A stretch of DNA of 64,000 nucleotides, from assembly GCF_007421925.1 (NCBI RefSeq), contig NZ_QMDX01000004.1:186001-250000 (forward strand), written 5' to 3'. Shown here in pieces: positions 26,015 to 34,846 of the stretch. Origin of the DNA: Haloglomus irregulare. GTDB taxonomy: Archaea > Halobacteriota > Halobacteria > Halobacteriales > Haloarculaceae. The position numbers were made by a program, and so were the translations under genes. The notes below the pieces were generated by a model, which was not told where the DNA came from, made no database searches, and worked only from the letters and a program-made list of their open reading frames with translations. Numbering within the stretch: the first letter of the stretch is position 1; every line of letters starts with the position of its first letter.

Positions 26015-26986
26015 ATGAGCGAGTCCGCTCCGGAGCAGGGTCCGATGGCGGCGGCCGCGGAGACGGCCGTCCGGCAGTGCCTGGCCCTCGGCGAGGACGA
26101 ATCGGTTGTCGTCGTGACCGACACGAAGCGCGAGGTCATCGGCGAGGAACTCTACCTCGCGGCCTCGGAGGTGACCGACGACGTGTCGCTGGTGCGGTAT
26201 CCGGTCGGGGCGCAGCACGGTGAGGAGCCCGCGACCGCCGTCGCCGCGGCGATGGCGGGTGCCGACGCCTTCCTCGCGCCGACGAGCAAGAGCATCAGCC
26301 ACACGAACGCCCGGTCGGCGGCCTGCGAGGCCGGTGCGCGGGGGGCGACGCTCCCCGGTATCACGCGCGAGGTGTTCGAGACCGGGCTGAACGCCGACTA
26401 CGAGGCCATCGCAGAGGAGTGCGACCGGATGCTCGCGAAGGTGGCCGACGCCGACGAGATCCGGGTCACCAGCGACCGGGGGACGGACATCACGTTCCGC
26501 CCGGGCGCCCGCGACTGGCTGGCCGACACCGGCGACATCGCCGAGCCGGGGTCGTTCTCCAACCTCCCCGCGGGCGAGGTGTTCGTCGCGCCCGAGACCG
26601 CCACCGGCCGGTTCGTCGTCGACGGGACGATGCACCCGCACGGGCTGCTCGGGGCGGACGAGGCCCTCGAGTTCGAGGTCGAGGACGGGCGGGTGACCCA
26701 CGTCGGCGACGACGCCATCCGCGCGGAGATCGAGCGCGCCGCGGAGGAGGCCGGCGAGGCCGCCTACAACCTCGCGGAACTCGGTATCGGGACGAACACC
26801 GGCGTCACGGAGCTCGTCGGGAGCGTCCTTCTCGACGAGAAGGCCGCCGGGACCGTCCACATCGCCATCGGTGACGACTCGGGCATCGGCGGGGAGACGG
26901 AGGCACCCATCCACTCCGACGGTATCATCCGGGACCCGACGGTGCGGGCCGACGGCGAACTCGTCGAGCTCCCGGACGGCGTCTGA
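26015..26986 (+). CDS. Aminopeptidase-like protein (M29-related)
   Basis: A 323-residue protein related to the thermophilic aminopeptidase/M29 group and to a larger set of uncharacterised archaeal homologues. The C-terminal core (GIGTNTGVTELVGSVLLDEK, then GTVHIAIGDDSGIGG and APIHSDGIIRDPTV) holds the Glu, His and Asp residues that bind metals in M29 enzymes. The ATG at 26015 is chosen because an A/T-containing patch lies at leaderless distance; an in-frame ATG at 25988 is an alternative. Peptidase activity is likely but not certain. Confidence 0.75.
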   Translation: MSESAPEQGPMAAAAETAVRQCLALGEDESVVVVTDTKREVIGEELYLAASEVTDDVSLVRYPVGAQHGEEPATAVAAAMAGADAFLAPTSKSISHTNARSAACEAGARGATLPGITREVFETGLNADYEAIAEECDRMLAKVADADEIRVTSDRGTDITFRPGARDWLADTGDIAEPGSFSNLPAGEVFVAPETATGRFVVDGTMHPHGLLGADEALEFEVEDGRVTHVGDDAIRAEIERAAEEAGEAAYNLAELGIGTNTGVTELVGSVLLDEKAAGTVHIAIGDDSGIGGETEAPIHSDGIIRDPTVRADGELVELPDGV

Positions 26987-27040
26987 GCGGCGGTCTCGGT
27001 CCGTCCCCGGGAGGTGGCAGGGAGCGTCCGACCGCCGGAC

Positions 27041-27483
27041 ATGGTCGTGATGGTCGCGTTCCACAGGCCGGACCTGTCGGTCGCCGCACTCGAGCGGGGC
27101 GCGGGGCTCGGGGCTCGGGAGCCCCTCGGCGCGGAGGTCGGTGCGACCAGCGTGGTCCCGACCGACCCGCTGTACGCCGGGGAGCAGGGCTGGGTCGAGA
27201 TAGAGGCCCACTCCGACCCGGAGTTCCGCGCCGAATACCTCGCTCGGAGGGTTGACGAAATCGCCCTGGGCACCGTGTTCGGCCTGGAGACGCCGGACCA
27301 CGGCGCCATGCCCGGAACGTGGCCAGCCAGCCACGGTCCAGCGCCCGCGACATCGATGCGGAGGTCGGGCGCCCGGGAGCAAGGGACGCCAGTCGCGTCG
27401 TCGCGGCGGTCAGCGGCGTTGGCAGCACCGTCGTCTCCAGCCGGCGCTACGACGCCCACGTCGTCCGGGACGCGTCGACCTGA
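27041..27483 (+). pseudogene. Frameshifted ORF of unknown function
   Basis: The 570-base space between the M29-like gene and manC has coding character in two frames. One frame opens at the ATG 27041 (MVVMVAFHRPDLSVAALE) and stays acidic and G/C3-rich through VDEIALGTVFGLETPDHG near 27303. A second frame then reads ARDIDAEVG, DASRVVAAVSGVGSTVV, SSRRYDAHVVRDAST and stops at 27483. A single-base indel near 27300-27330 would join them into one ~147-residue protein. I do not recognise the family. It could be a real frameshift, a sequencing error, or chance coding bias. Confidence 0.4.
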
Positions 27484-27556
27484 GCCACCGACGGCGACGG
27501 TCCTTCTGCCGGCCGCTCGCCGAACGTTCTTGCCCGCCGCCGTCGAGGACCGCGAT

Positions 27557-28660
27557 ATGAGTGACAACTCCGCCGGGACGAGTGACAGCGAGGGCCCGGA
27601 CGACCCCGAGCGGCCGCTCGTGGCGGTCGTCATGGCGGGCGGCACGGGAACGCGGCTCTACCCCGCGAGTCGACCGGGTCGCGAGAAGCAGTTCCTCGAC
27701 TTCGGCACGGGCCGGTCGCTGTTGGCGCGGACCCTCGACCGGACCGGCTTCGCCGACCGGACGTTCGTGCTTGCCTCGCCCGCCACGGCCGAGCGCGCAC
27801 GCGGGACGGTCCGGGAGTCCGGCCACGAGGCGACCGTCCTCGTCGAACCCGCGGCGCGGGACACCGGGCCGGCGCTGGTCTATGCGGCCCACCGGGTCCG
27901 CGAGGCCGTCGGCGACTGCGTCTGCTGTTGTCTCCCGAGCGACCACCGTGTTGGCGACGGGTTCGCGTCGACGATGACGCGGGCGGCCGCCGTCGCGGAG
28001 ACGACGGAGGGCCTCGTGCTGCTGGGTATCGAACCGGACGCCGCCGCGATCGGCTACGGCTACCTGAAGCCCGGCGAGGACCGCGGTGGCTACCACCCGG
28101 TCGGGAGGTTCTACGAGAAACCCGACCCCGGCGCGGCCGCACGATACCGGCAGTCGGGCTACCTCTGGAACGCCGGCACGTTCGCATGGACGCCGGCGGC
28201 GCTGCTGCGGGCAGCTCGGGACTCCCCGCTCGAACCGCTGGCCGACGCCTGCGAGCGCGGCGTCCCCGAGGCCGGCTACGACGCGGTCGAGGCCGTGAGC
28301 ATCGACTACGCCGTGTTGGAGCCCCACGCCGGCGCGGACGGGGACCCCGGCGTGTTCGTCGTCCCGGCGACCTTCGACTGGGACGACCTCGGCACCTGGG
28401 ACGCGCTGGACTCGTTGCTGGGCCGGGACGCCGACGACAACGTCGTCGCCGACGAGGGCGGGTCGCTGGTGATCGACAGCGAGGGGTGCACCGTCGCGGC
28501 CGGGCCGGACGCCCACGTGACGCTGATCGACTGCGAGGGGCTCGTCGTGGCGACCGACGACGACCGGACGCTCGTCGTCCCCGAGCGCCGCGCCGACCGG
28601 GTCGGCGAGGTCGTGGCCGCGCTGCGGGAGCGTGGGACGTACCCGGAGAGGGCCGAATAG
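27557..28660 (+). CDS. Mannose-1-phosphate guanylyltransferase
   Basis: A 367-residue nucleotidyltransferase predicted to make GDP-mannose from mannose-1-phosphate and GTP for glycan synthesis. The signature VAVVMAGGTGTRLYPASRPG and the following EKQFLDF are near residues 23-50, VEPAARDTGPAL near 95, and FYEKPD and LWNAGTFAW near 190-215. There is no isomerase domain, so it is the single-domain form. The start ATG at 27557 is followed by a short acidic disordered leader. It stands alone, with no other sugar-nucleotide genes nearby. Confidence 0.88.
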   Translation: MSDNSAGTSDSEGPDDPERPLVAVVMAGGTGTRLYPASRPGREKQFLDFGTGRSLLARTLDRTGFADRTFVLASPATAERARGTVRESGHEATVLVEPAARDTGPALVYAAHRVREAVGDCVCCCLPSDHRVGDGFASTMTRAAAVAETTEGLVLLGIEPDAAAIGYGYLKPGEDRGGYHPVGRFYEKPDPGAAARYRQSGYLWNAGTFAWTPAALLRAARDSPLEPLADACERGVPEAGYDAVEAVSIDYAVLEPHAGADGDPGVFVVPATFDWDDLGTWDALDSLLGRDADDNVVADEGGSLVIDSEGCTVAAGPDAHVTLIDCEGLVVATDDDRTLVVPERRADRVGEVVAALRERGTYPERAE

Positions 28661-28779
28661 GACCGGGGGGACGGTCCGGCGGCCCTCCGGCGGGGCCGGG
28701 AGCCATCCAGGGGCCGATATCATGACCGATCCCGGACCACGACGGGACGCTTATGTGGGTCCGTTCACACCGGAGAGGC

Positions 28780-29574
28780 ATGACCGAAGACGACGCCCCG
28801 CGGTTCGACTTCCCGGGGGCGTTCGACCTGTCGGGCGAGGTAGCCGTCGTCACCGGTGGCTCCAGAGGTATCGGGCGGGCCATCGCTCACGGACTCGCGG
28901 CGGCGGGCGCGGCCGTAGCCCCGGTCTCCCGGACGGCCGCGGACGTGGAGCGAGTAGCCAGCGAACTATCGGAGTACGATGTCGGCACCTGCGTCGCCAC
29001 CGCGGACGTCGCCGACGAGGCGGACGTGGTCGACTGCCTCGACACCGTCGCCGACGAACTCGGACGCCCGTCGGTCGTCGTCAACAACGCCGGCATCAAT
29101 CCCGAAGTCGCGCTGGGGACACCCGACCGCGTGTCCGCCGATGACTTCGACACCGTTAACGATGTAAACCTCCGTGGGGCGTACGCGTGTGCCCACGCGG
29201 CCGCCGACCACCTCGAAGCGACAGAGGGGTCGCTGGTGAACGTCGCGAGCGTCGGTGGTGTCGTCGGCCTCCCGCGCCAGCATCCGTACGTCGCGTCGAA
29301 ACACGGTCTCGTCGGGCTGACCAAGAGTCTAGCCCTCGACTGGGCGCCGTCGGTCCGGGCGAACTGCCTCGCGCCGGGCTACGTCGCGACGGATCTGACC
29401 GAGGACCTCACCGGAAACGAGGAGCTGGCGGCGTCGATCCGGGAACGGACGCCGCTGGACCGGTTCGCCGACCCCGAGGAGGTCGCCGCCCCGACGGTGT
29501 TCCTGGCCTCGGACGCGGCCAGCTACCTGACGGGTGCGACCCTGGCCGTCGACGGCGGCTGGACCGCCCGATAA
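28780..29574 (+). CDS. SDR-family oxidoreductase (classical)
   Basis: A 264-residue short-chain dehydrogenase with the complete motif set: TGGSRGIGRAIA for cofactor, VVVNNAGINP, catalytic Ser in NVASVGG, YVASKHG (YxxxK), and the C-terminal LASDAASYLTGATLAVDGGW. It resembles 3-oxoacyl-ACP reductase/glucose dehydrogenase-like enzymes; the substrate is unknown. The ATG at 28780 is supported by a TATA-like CTTATGT about 27 bases upstream. It contrasts with the SDR homologue at 18.3 kb, which lacks the catalytic pair. Confidence 0.87.
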   Translation: MTEDDAPRFDFPGAFDLSGEVAVVTGGSRGIGRAIAHGLAAAGAAVAPVSRTAADVERVASELSEYDVGTCVATADVADEADVVDCLDTVADELGRPSVVVNNAGINPEVALGTPDRVSADDFDTVNDVNLRGAYACAHAAADHLEATEGSLVNVASVGGVVGLPRQHPYVASKHGLVGLTKSLALDWAPSVRANCLAPGYVATDLTEDLTGNEELAASIRERTPLDRFADPEEVAAPTVFLASDAASYLTGATLAVDGGWTAR

Positions 29575-29643
29575 CGACTGAGTCGGTCGGTTTCGCGATA
29601 CCGAGGCCGTGTTATGATAACCGGTCTGTGACGGCCCCCTACA

Positions 29644-29652
29644 TTTATATAT
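29644..29652 (+). promoter_or_regulatory. TATA box of the liv operon
   Basis: TTTATATAT, the clearest TATA box in the window, is centred about 29 bases before the livJ ATG at 29677, consistent with a leaderless polycistronic transcript of livJ-H-M-G. Confidence 0.7.
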
Positions 29653-29676
29653 GCGGTGGGAGAACGTGCCGCTGGC

Positions 29677-31053
29677 ATGGCTAACGATGGAAACCGTGGC
29701 AGGCAGGACGGCACATCACGTAATGCGAGTTCGAACCGACGACGCTTCCTGAAGGCGACCGGCCTCGGGGCGACCGGCCTGACGGCCGGGCTGGCAGGCT
29801 GTACGAGCCCGTCCGATGGCGACGGTGGCGACGGTGGCGATGGTGGCGGCGGTGACGGTGGCGATGGTGGCAGTGGTGGCGGCATTCCTGACGTCATCCG
29901 TGTGGGCGCGCTCGGCCCGGCCGAGGCCCCGTTCGGCGCCTCCATCCTCAACAGCGCGGAGCTGGCGGCCGAGGAGATGAACGCGAACGATGGTATCGGC
30001 GGTGCGGATGTCGAAATCGTCACGGGCGACACGAAGGACGACCCCGGGACGGCCCGGCAGCGCTACAGCGAGATGACGTCCGGCGGCGAGGCCGTCGACG
30101 CAACCCTCGGTATCTTCGGTTCCGAACAGCTGCTCGCGCTCCTGGGGAACATCGCCGACAAGGAGACGGTCCACCTGACCGCCGGTGCGGCGACCCCCGA
30201 GGCGCCCCAGCAGCTGAAGGAGGACTTCGAGCGGTTCAAATACTGGTTCCGGGTCGGGCCGATCAACGCCACGTTCCTCGGCGACAGCCTGATCCAGTAC
30301 GCGAAGAACAGGTTCGAAGACATGGGCTGGGAGCGCGTCGCCTTCCTCGCCGAGGACTACAAGTGGACCGAACCGGTCACGGCGACCATCAACAACCGAC
30401 TGGAGGACGAGGCGGGCGTGACGCTCACCTCCGTCCGCCGGATCGCGGAGGGGACCGAGGACTTCAGCCCCATCTACGACCAACTGGAGAGCGAGAACGT
30501 CGACGGCGCCTTCACCAGCCTGGCGCACATCGGCAGCACGTCGCTGGTCCAGTGGGCAAAGCAGCAGCGCCCGTTCGGCTACGGCGGCATCCACGTCCCG
30601 ACGCAGCTCCCCTCGTACTACGCGGCGACGGAGGGGGCCGCCATCTCGACGTTCAGTCAGACGACCGCCACGCCCACCTCCGAGGTCACCGGCCAGACGA
30701 TACCCTACGCCGAGGCCTACAACGAGGCCTACGACGGGTTCCCCGTCTACAGTGGGTACAGCGCCTACGACGCGATGTACATGCTGAAGGAGGCCGTCGA
30801 GAGCGCCGGGACGGTGAACAGCGACGACATCGTCGCCGAGCTCGAGGGGCTCTCCTACACCGGGACGTCCGGGCAGCTGGAGTTCTACGGCCAGGGTGAG
30901 GAGTTCCCGCACGACGTGAAGTACGGCCCCGAGTTCGCGGAGGGCGTCTACTTCCAGTGGCAGGCCGATTCGGAGGGGAACGGCTCGCAGCAGGTCATCT
31001 TCCCCGACTCGCTCGCCACCTCGGAGTACCAGTCGCCGCCCTGGGTGCAGTAA
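29677..31053 (+). CDS. livJ: Branched-chain amino-acid/urea-type ABC substrate-binding lipoprotein
   Basis: A 458-residue periplasmic-type binding protein of the LivJ family. The N-terminus has a twin-arginine motif followed by a lipobox (RRRFLKATGLGATG then LAGC), so it is a Tat-exported lipoprotein anchored outside the membrane. A Gly/Asp-rich flexible linker of about 25 residues follows the Cys, then the two-lobed domain from IRVGALGPAEAPFG onward. It is the first gene of the operon and captures the substrate, probably an amino acid, amide or urea-like compound, for LivH/LivM. Confidence 0.88.
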   Translation: MANDGNRGRQDGTSRNASSNRRRFLKATGLGATGLTAGLAGCTSPSDGDGGDGGDGGGGDGGDGGSGGGIPDVIRVGALGPAEAPFGASILNSAELAAEEMNANDGIGGADVEIVTGDTKDDPGTARQRYSEMTSGGEAVDATLGIFGSEQLLALLGNIADKETVHLTAGAATPEAPQQLKEDFERFKYWFRVGPINATFLGDSLIQYAKNRFEDMGWERVAFLAEDYKWTEPVTATINNRLEDEAGVTLTSVRRIAEGTEDFSPIYDQLESENVDGAFTSLAHIGSTSLVQWAKQQRPFGYGGIHVPTQLPSYYAATEGAAISTFSQTTATPTSEVTGQTIPYAEAYNEAYDGFPVYSGYSAYDAMYMLKEAVESAGTVNSDDIVAELEGLSYTGTSGQLEFYGQGEEFPHDVKYGPEFAEGVYFQWQADSEGNGSQQVIFPDSLATSEYQSPPWVQ

Positions 31054-31114
31054 CGCTTCACTCCCTCGTATCGCCCGCGCACAAGAACGAAACAATCCAC
31101 AATCGTCAGTACAC

Positions 31115-31981
31115 ATGGCAGTTAGTCCAGTTACGGTCGGGGTGAACGTGCTCCTCCTCGGGGCGCTGTACGCCGTCGTAGCGATCGGATTCACCCTCAT
31201 CTTCGGCGTCGGTGGAATCCTGAACCTCGCGCACGGCGCCCTCCTCACCGTGGGGGCGTACACCGCGTACTACCTCGTCAACGCCGGCATTCCGGTGTGG
31301 GTGACGGTCCCCATCGCGGGTATCGTGGCCGCGACCACGGGAGTCGTCTTGTACAAGGGGATGTTGAAGAAGGTCGCGGACAACCCCGTCTCGGTGCTCA
31401 TCCTCTCGCTGGTGGCGGGGCTCATCGTCGAGCAGGTGTTTCTCGTGCTCGAAGGGGCCCAGCCGCTCGTCGTTCCCGGCATCGTGGACGGCGGCGTCGC
31501 CGTCCTGGGCACCGACATCGAGCTCAACCGGCTGATCGTCTTCGCCATCAGCTGGCTCGTCATCGGCGCCCTGTTCCTCTTCGTCAACGAGACGAAGACC
31601 GGACAGGCCATCCTGGCCACCTCGATGTCGCGCAAGGGCGCGGCGCTGGTCGGCATCGACGCCGACCGCGTGTTCACCCTGACCTGGGTCGTGGCCGCCG
31701 GGCTCGCCGGCATCGCCGGCGTCTTCCTGGCCACCTTCCAGACGGTCACGCCCCTGATGGGCCGGACGCCGCTGTTGCTCTCCTTCTCCATCGTCGTGCT
31801 CGGCGGGTTGGGGTCGATACGGGGGAGCGTCATCGGCGCCTATCTCATCAGCTTCCTCGACCAGATCACGGTCCAGTACGTCAGCACCCGGCTGGCCGGT
31901 GTCTCCGGCCTCGTCGTGCTGGTGATAGTGCTCCTCGTCCGCCCGGAGGGACTGTTCGGGCGGGAACTCACGGAGGGGTAG
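31115..31981 (+). CDS. livH: Branched-chain amino-acid ABC permease LivH
   Basis: A 288-residue inner-membrane permease with about eight helices. Family landmarks are FTLIFGVGGILNLAHGALLT near residue 30 and the coupling-helix region MSRKGAALVGIDADRVF near 170, then SFSIVVLGGLGSIRGSVIG near 230. It follows livJ by 61 bases and ends one base before livM. It forms the transmembrane channel with LivM. Confidence 0.92.
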   Translation: MAVSPVTVGVNVLLLGALYAVVAIGFTLIFGVGGILNLAHGALLTVGAYTAYYLVNAGIPVWVTVPIAGIVAATTGVVLYKGMLKKVADNPVSVLILSLVAGLIVEQVFLVLEGAQPLVVPGIVDGGVAVLGTDIELNRLIVFAISWLVIGALFLFVNETKTGQAILATSMSRKGAALVGIDADRVFTLTWVVAAGLAGIAGVFLATFQTVTPLMGRTPLLLSFSIVVLGGLGSIRGSVIGAYLISFLDQITVQYVSTRLAGVSGLVVLVIVLLVRPEGLFGRELTEG

Positions 31982-31982
31982 T

Positions 31983-33203
31983 ATGGGGGGAGAGACATCC
32001 GAGGCCCCCACGGCCGACGAGGAGTTCGAGGAGCGGACGCTGACGGACATCCTGGACCCCCGCGGGTTCGGCTGGCTCACACGGCTCGGGCTGTTCGGCC
32101 TGCTCCTGCTGGCGGTCCTGCCCGCGCTGCAGGGCTACGGGTTCCTGGGTATCGTGGTCAACTCCACGCTGCTCGCGAACATCACCGGCGCGATGTTCTT
32201 CGCCGTCTTCGCCATGTCCTGGGACATGCAGTCCGGCTACACCGGCGAGATCTCCTTCGGTCACGGGCTGTTCTTCGGTGTCGGCGGCTACGCCAGCGCC
32301 ATCCTGCAGGCCCAGATGGGGCTCGACCTGCTGGTGACCATCCCGCTCGGGATGTTCGCCGCCGGCATCGCGGGGCTACTCATCGGGTTCCCGTCGCTGC
32401 GACTGCAGGGCCCGTACTTCTCGCTCATCACGCTGGTGACGCCGATCATCATCATCGGGCTGTTCCGGTTCGCACCCGACGTCACGGGCGGCGCGACCGG
32501 GCTGTTCACCGAGACCCTCACCACCGGTGCCGTGGAGGGGTACGTCGTCGCGCTGGCGCTGTTCCTGGGCGCGCTGGTCCTGTTCCTGGCCATCACGCGG
32601 TCGGACGCGGGCATCGTGCTCACGGCCATCCGCGAGGACGAACTCGCCGTCGAGGCCGCGGGGCTGAACCCGGCGAAGTTCAAGCTGTTCTCCTTCGTGC
32701 TGTCCGGCCTGGTCGGCGGGCTGGCGGGCGCACTGTTCGTCCACACGTACGCGGGCGGTTTCGTCGCGCCGAGCGACCTGCTCGCGCTGGTCGTCAGCAT
32801 CGAGGTCATCATCGCCTCCATCATCGGCGGCATCGGGACCATCACCGGCGCGGCCATCGGCGGCCTCTTCCTGTTCCTCTTCCGGGTCTACATCGCGCAG
32901 GTCGACCTGACCGTTCCGGTGATCGGCGTGCCGATCGGCGAGATCTACTTCCTGCTGTTCACGGTCGTGACGCTGGTCGTCCTCTTCTTCATTCCCGAGG
33001 GCGTCATCACCCGAATCCTCGTCCGGACCCGACAGCGCGCCGCGGCCAGAGAGGAGGAGGACGGTGGCGGGGGGGGCGGCGGCCCTGACCTCGCGACCGA
33101 CGGCGGCTGGACCGAGGGCGAACCGTCGAACTTAGAGCGTATCGTCGCGACGTTCACGGAGCAACTACGGGCCGTACTGCCCGGATTCGGTGATGACCCA
33201 TGA
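31983..33203 (+). CDS. livM: Branched-chain amino-acid ABC permease LivM
   Basis: A 406-residue permease of the LivM type with a ~35-residue acidic N-terminal extension and about ten helices. Landmarks are SGYTGEISFGHGLFFGVGGY near residue 85, the coupling motif AIREDELAVEAAGLNPAKFK near 215 and SIIGGIGTITGAAIGG near 280. A C-terminal cytoplasmic tail (about 350-406) is Glu/Gly-rich. Its stop overlaps the livG ATG by four bases. Confidence 0.92.
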   Translation: MGGETSEAPTADEEFEERTLTDILDPRGFGWLTRLGLFGLLLLAVLPALQGYGFLGIVVNSTLLANITGAMFFAVFAMSWDMQSGYTGEISFGHGLFFGVGGYASAILQAQMGLDLLVTIPLGMFAAGIAGLLIGFPSLRLQGPYFSLITLVTPIIIIGLFRFAPDVTGGATGLFTETLTTGAVEGYVVALALFLGALVLFLAITRSDAGIVLTAIREDELAVEAAGLNPAKFKLFSFVLSGLVGGLAGALFVHTYAGGFVAPSDLLALVVSIEVIIASIIGGIGTITGAAIGGLFLFLFRVYIAQVDLTVPVIGVPIGEIYFLLFTVVTLVVLFFIPEGVITRILVRTRQRAAAREEEDGGGGGGGPDLATDGGWTEGEPSNLERIVATFTEQLRAVLPGFGDDP

Positions 33204-34015
33204 GCACTGACACACCCACGAGCACCGAGACGCCCGCCGACCTCGACGAGACCGACGCCGGGACCGAGTCGTACGGCCCGGACGACGGGGTGCTCGTCGC
33301 CGACGGGATCACCAAGCGGTTCGGTGGGCTCGTCGCCGTCGACGACCTCTCGTTCGCCGTCGAGAAGCAGGAGATCCTCGGCTTCATCGGCCCGAACGGG
33401 GCTGGGAAGTCGACCACGTTCAACTGCATCACCGGCGTCTATCCGCCGAGCGAGGGGACCGTCTACTACAACGGCCGGGACGTGACCGGGTCGGAGTTCT
33501 ACGAGATGGTCCAGAACGGGATGGCCCGGACGTTCCAGGAGTTCCGCCCCCTCGAGGACCGCTCGGTCGTCGACAACGTCCAGATATCGCTCGTCCCGGA
33601 CAGGCTGTTCTCCACGTCGGGCCTCCGCGGCCAGACACGGGCCCGGGCGGTGGAGATCTGCGAGCGGGTCGGCCTCGGCGAGCGACTCCGGCAGCTTCCC
33701 GACGAGCTCCCGCACGCGGACATGATCCGCCTCGAACTGGCCCGGGCCATGGCGACGGACCCCGACCTGCTGCTGGTTGACGAGCCGTTCGCCGGCCTCG
33801 CCGACGAGGACATCACGGAGCTGTCCGACCTGCTCCGGACGCTCCGCGACCAGGGGACGACGTTCATCGTCGTCGATCACAACATGCGCGGCCTGCTACA
33901 GCTCATCGACCGCGCCATCGTCATCAACTTCGGCGAGAAGATCGCCGACGGGACCCCGGAGGAGATCACCGACGACCCGGCGGTCCGGAAGGCGTACCTC
34001 GGCTCCGAGGACTGA
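33200..34015 (+). CDS. livG: Branched-chain amino-acid ABC ATPase LivG, with atypical signature motif
   Basis: A 271-residue ABC ATPase. Walker A is GPNGAGKST (64-72), Walker B LLLVDEP (190-196) and the switch His is in IVVDHNM. The C-loop, usually LSGGQ or LAYGDQ in LivG, reads LPHADMIRLELARAM (170-184). The partner ATPase LivF, normally next, is absent from the window. The final ~30 codons lie inside a segment that recurs, damaged, at 36.2 kb. It ends the operon with an ATGA overlap to livM at its start. Confidence 0.88.
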   Translation: MSTDTPTSTETPADLDETDAGTESYGPDDGVLVADGITKRFGGLVAVDDLSFAVEKQEILGFIGPNGAGKSTTFNCITGVYPPSEGTVYYNGRDVTGSEFYEMVQNGMARTFQEFRPLEDRSVVDNVQISLVPDRLFSTSGLRGQTRARAVEICERVGLGERLRQLPDELPHADMIRLELARAMATDPDLLLVDEPFAGLADEDITELSDLLRTLRDQGTTFIVVDHNMRGLLQLIDRAIVINFGEKIADGTPEEITDDPAVRKAYLGSED

Positions 34016-34187
34016 GGCGACCACCCCTGTTTCCCCGTTCTCACGCGGTGTTGTGAGTGATGATGGCGACTGTCGACCGAGACGACAGGCATCGCGGATG
34101 TTCGGCCCCGACGCCGGGATAGCAGCGCGAGCGTCGCCGGGGGCGCGGTGACCGCACTCGCCGCGCCGAGGCCCGGTCCGTCGGCGA
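33922..34187 (+). repeat. Imperfect direct repeat, copy A (livG 3' end plus antisense PGF-CTERM tail)
   Basis: About 266 bases, from the livG codons for INFGEKIADG through the intergenic run CGACCACCCCTGTTTCCCCG to TCGGCGA, recur at 36190-36453. The minus strand of this copy still reads ADGPGLGAASAVTAPPA and SRRRG, a damaged relative of the PGF-CTERM tail intact in copy B, but its stop codon is lost. Here livG is intact and the anchor gene is decayed. By eye roughly three quarters of positions match; this is not computed. Confidence 0.8.
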
Positions 34188-34420
34188 GGCGTACGAGCTC
34201 TCGCCAGCAGGTGCCGTCCTCGCCTGGGATCACCCACGGAACCGTTCAGATTCCGCCGAGTACGACCCCCGAACAGGCCGTGGTAACCGCTGGCGCGGTT
34301 GGCAGGCGGCTGACCGACAGGACCGTCCCCCGGACCGACGCTCCCGGGGCCTCGACCGTCCGGCTGGTGGGATGACTGAACGGACAGTACATGTAAATCC
34401 CTGTGGCCGAATACTACAAT
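34016..34420. other. 405-bp gap after livG: repeat copy A plus unassigned sequence
   Basis: The first ~170 bases belong to repeat copy A. From ~34188 to 34390 no coding frame is convincing on either strand. At 34392-34398 TGTAAAT lies about 26 bases before the ATG of the next gene and probably serves as its TATA box. Confidence 0.5.
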
Positions 34421-34804
34421 ATGAGTGCGACGGCGAACCGGCAGTTCGCAATACGCACCGGCTCGCTGACTGGCCTGCACTGGGTCGGGATCATCGCGGC
34501 GCTGGTCTCCGGTATCGTACACATACGCCTCGGCCTCGGGTTCGCACCCTCGCCGCTGGGTATCAGTTTCCTCATCGCCGGTGTCGGGTTTCTCGCTGCG
34601 GTCGCGCTGGTGTTACTCGATCTCCGACGGCGGACGGTCTACGGGCTTGGAATCCCCTTCACGCTCGGACAGGTCGTCCTGTGGTACTACCTCAACTTCG
34701 TTGCCGGTCCGAAGGCCTTCCCCGCCGACGTTGGGTCCCTCGGTGTAGTCGACAAGGTGGCACAGGTGGTCCTGCTGGTGGTCCTCCTCGCACTGCTCCG
34801 GTGA
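34421..34804 (+). CDS. Small four-helix membrane protein (DUF7475-like)
   Basis: A 127-residue protein with about four hydrophobic helices: LHWVGIIAALVSGIVHIRLG, ISFLIAGVGFLAAVALVLL, TVYGLGIPFTLGQVVLWYYL and VVDKVAQVVLLVVLLALL. It resembles short haloarchaeal membrane proteins that I recall as DUF7475; the function is unknown. The ATG at 34421 is supported by a TATA-like element ~26 bases upstream. Codon use looks less G/C-extreme than in flanking genes (impression). It is the first of three membrane-protein genes lying between the two repeat copies. Confidence 0.7.
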   Translation: MSATANRQFAIRTGSLTGLHWVGIIAALVSGIVHIRLGLGFAPSPLGISFLIAGVGFLAAVALVLLDLRRRTVYGLGIPFTLGQVVLWYYLNFVAGPKAFPADVGSLGVVDKVAQVVLLVVLLALLR

Positions 34805-34846
34805 CGATGGCACCGAGCCTCAGTCACGGTCAGGAGGAGGGCAACA

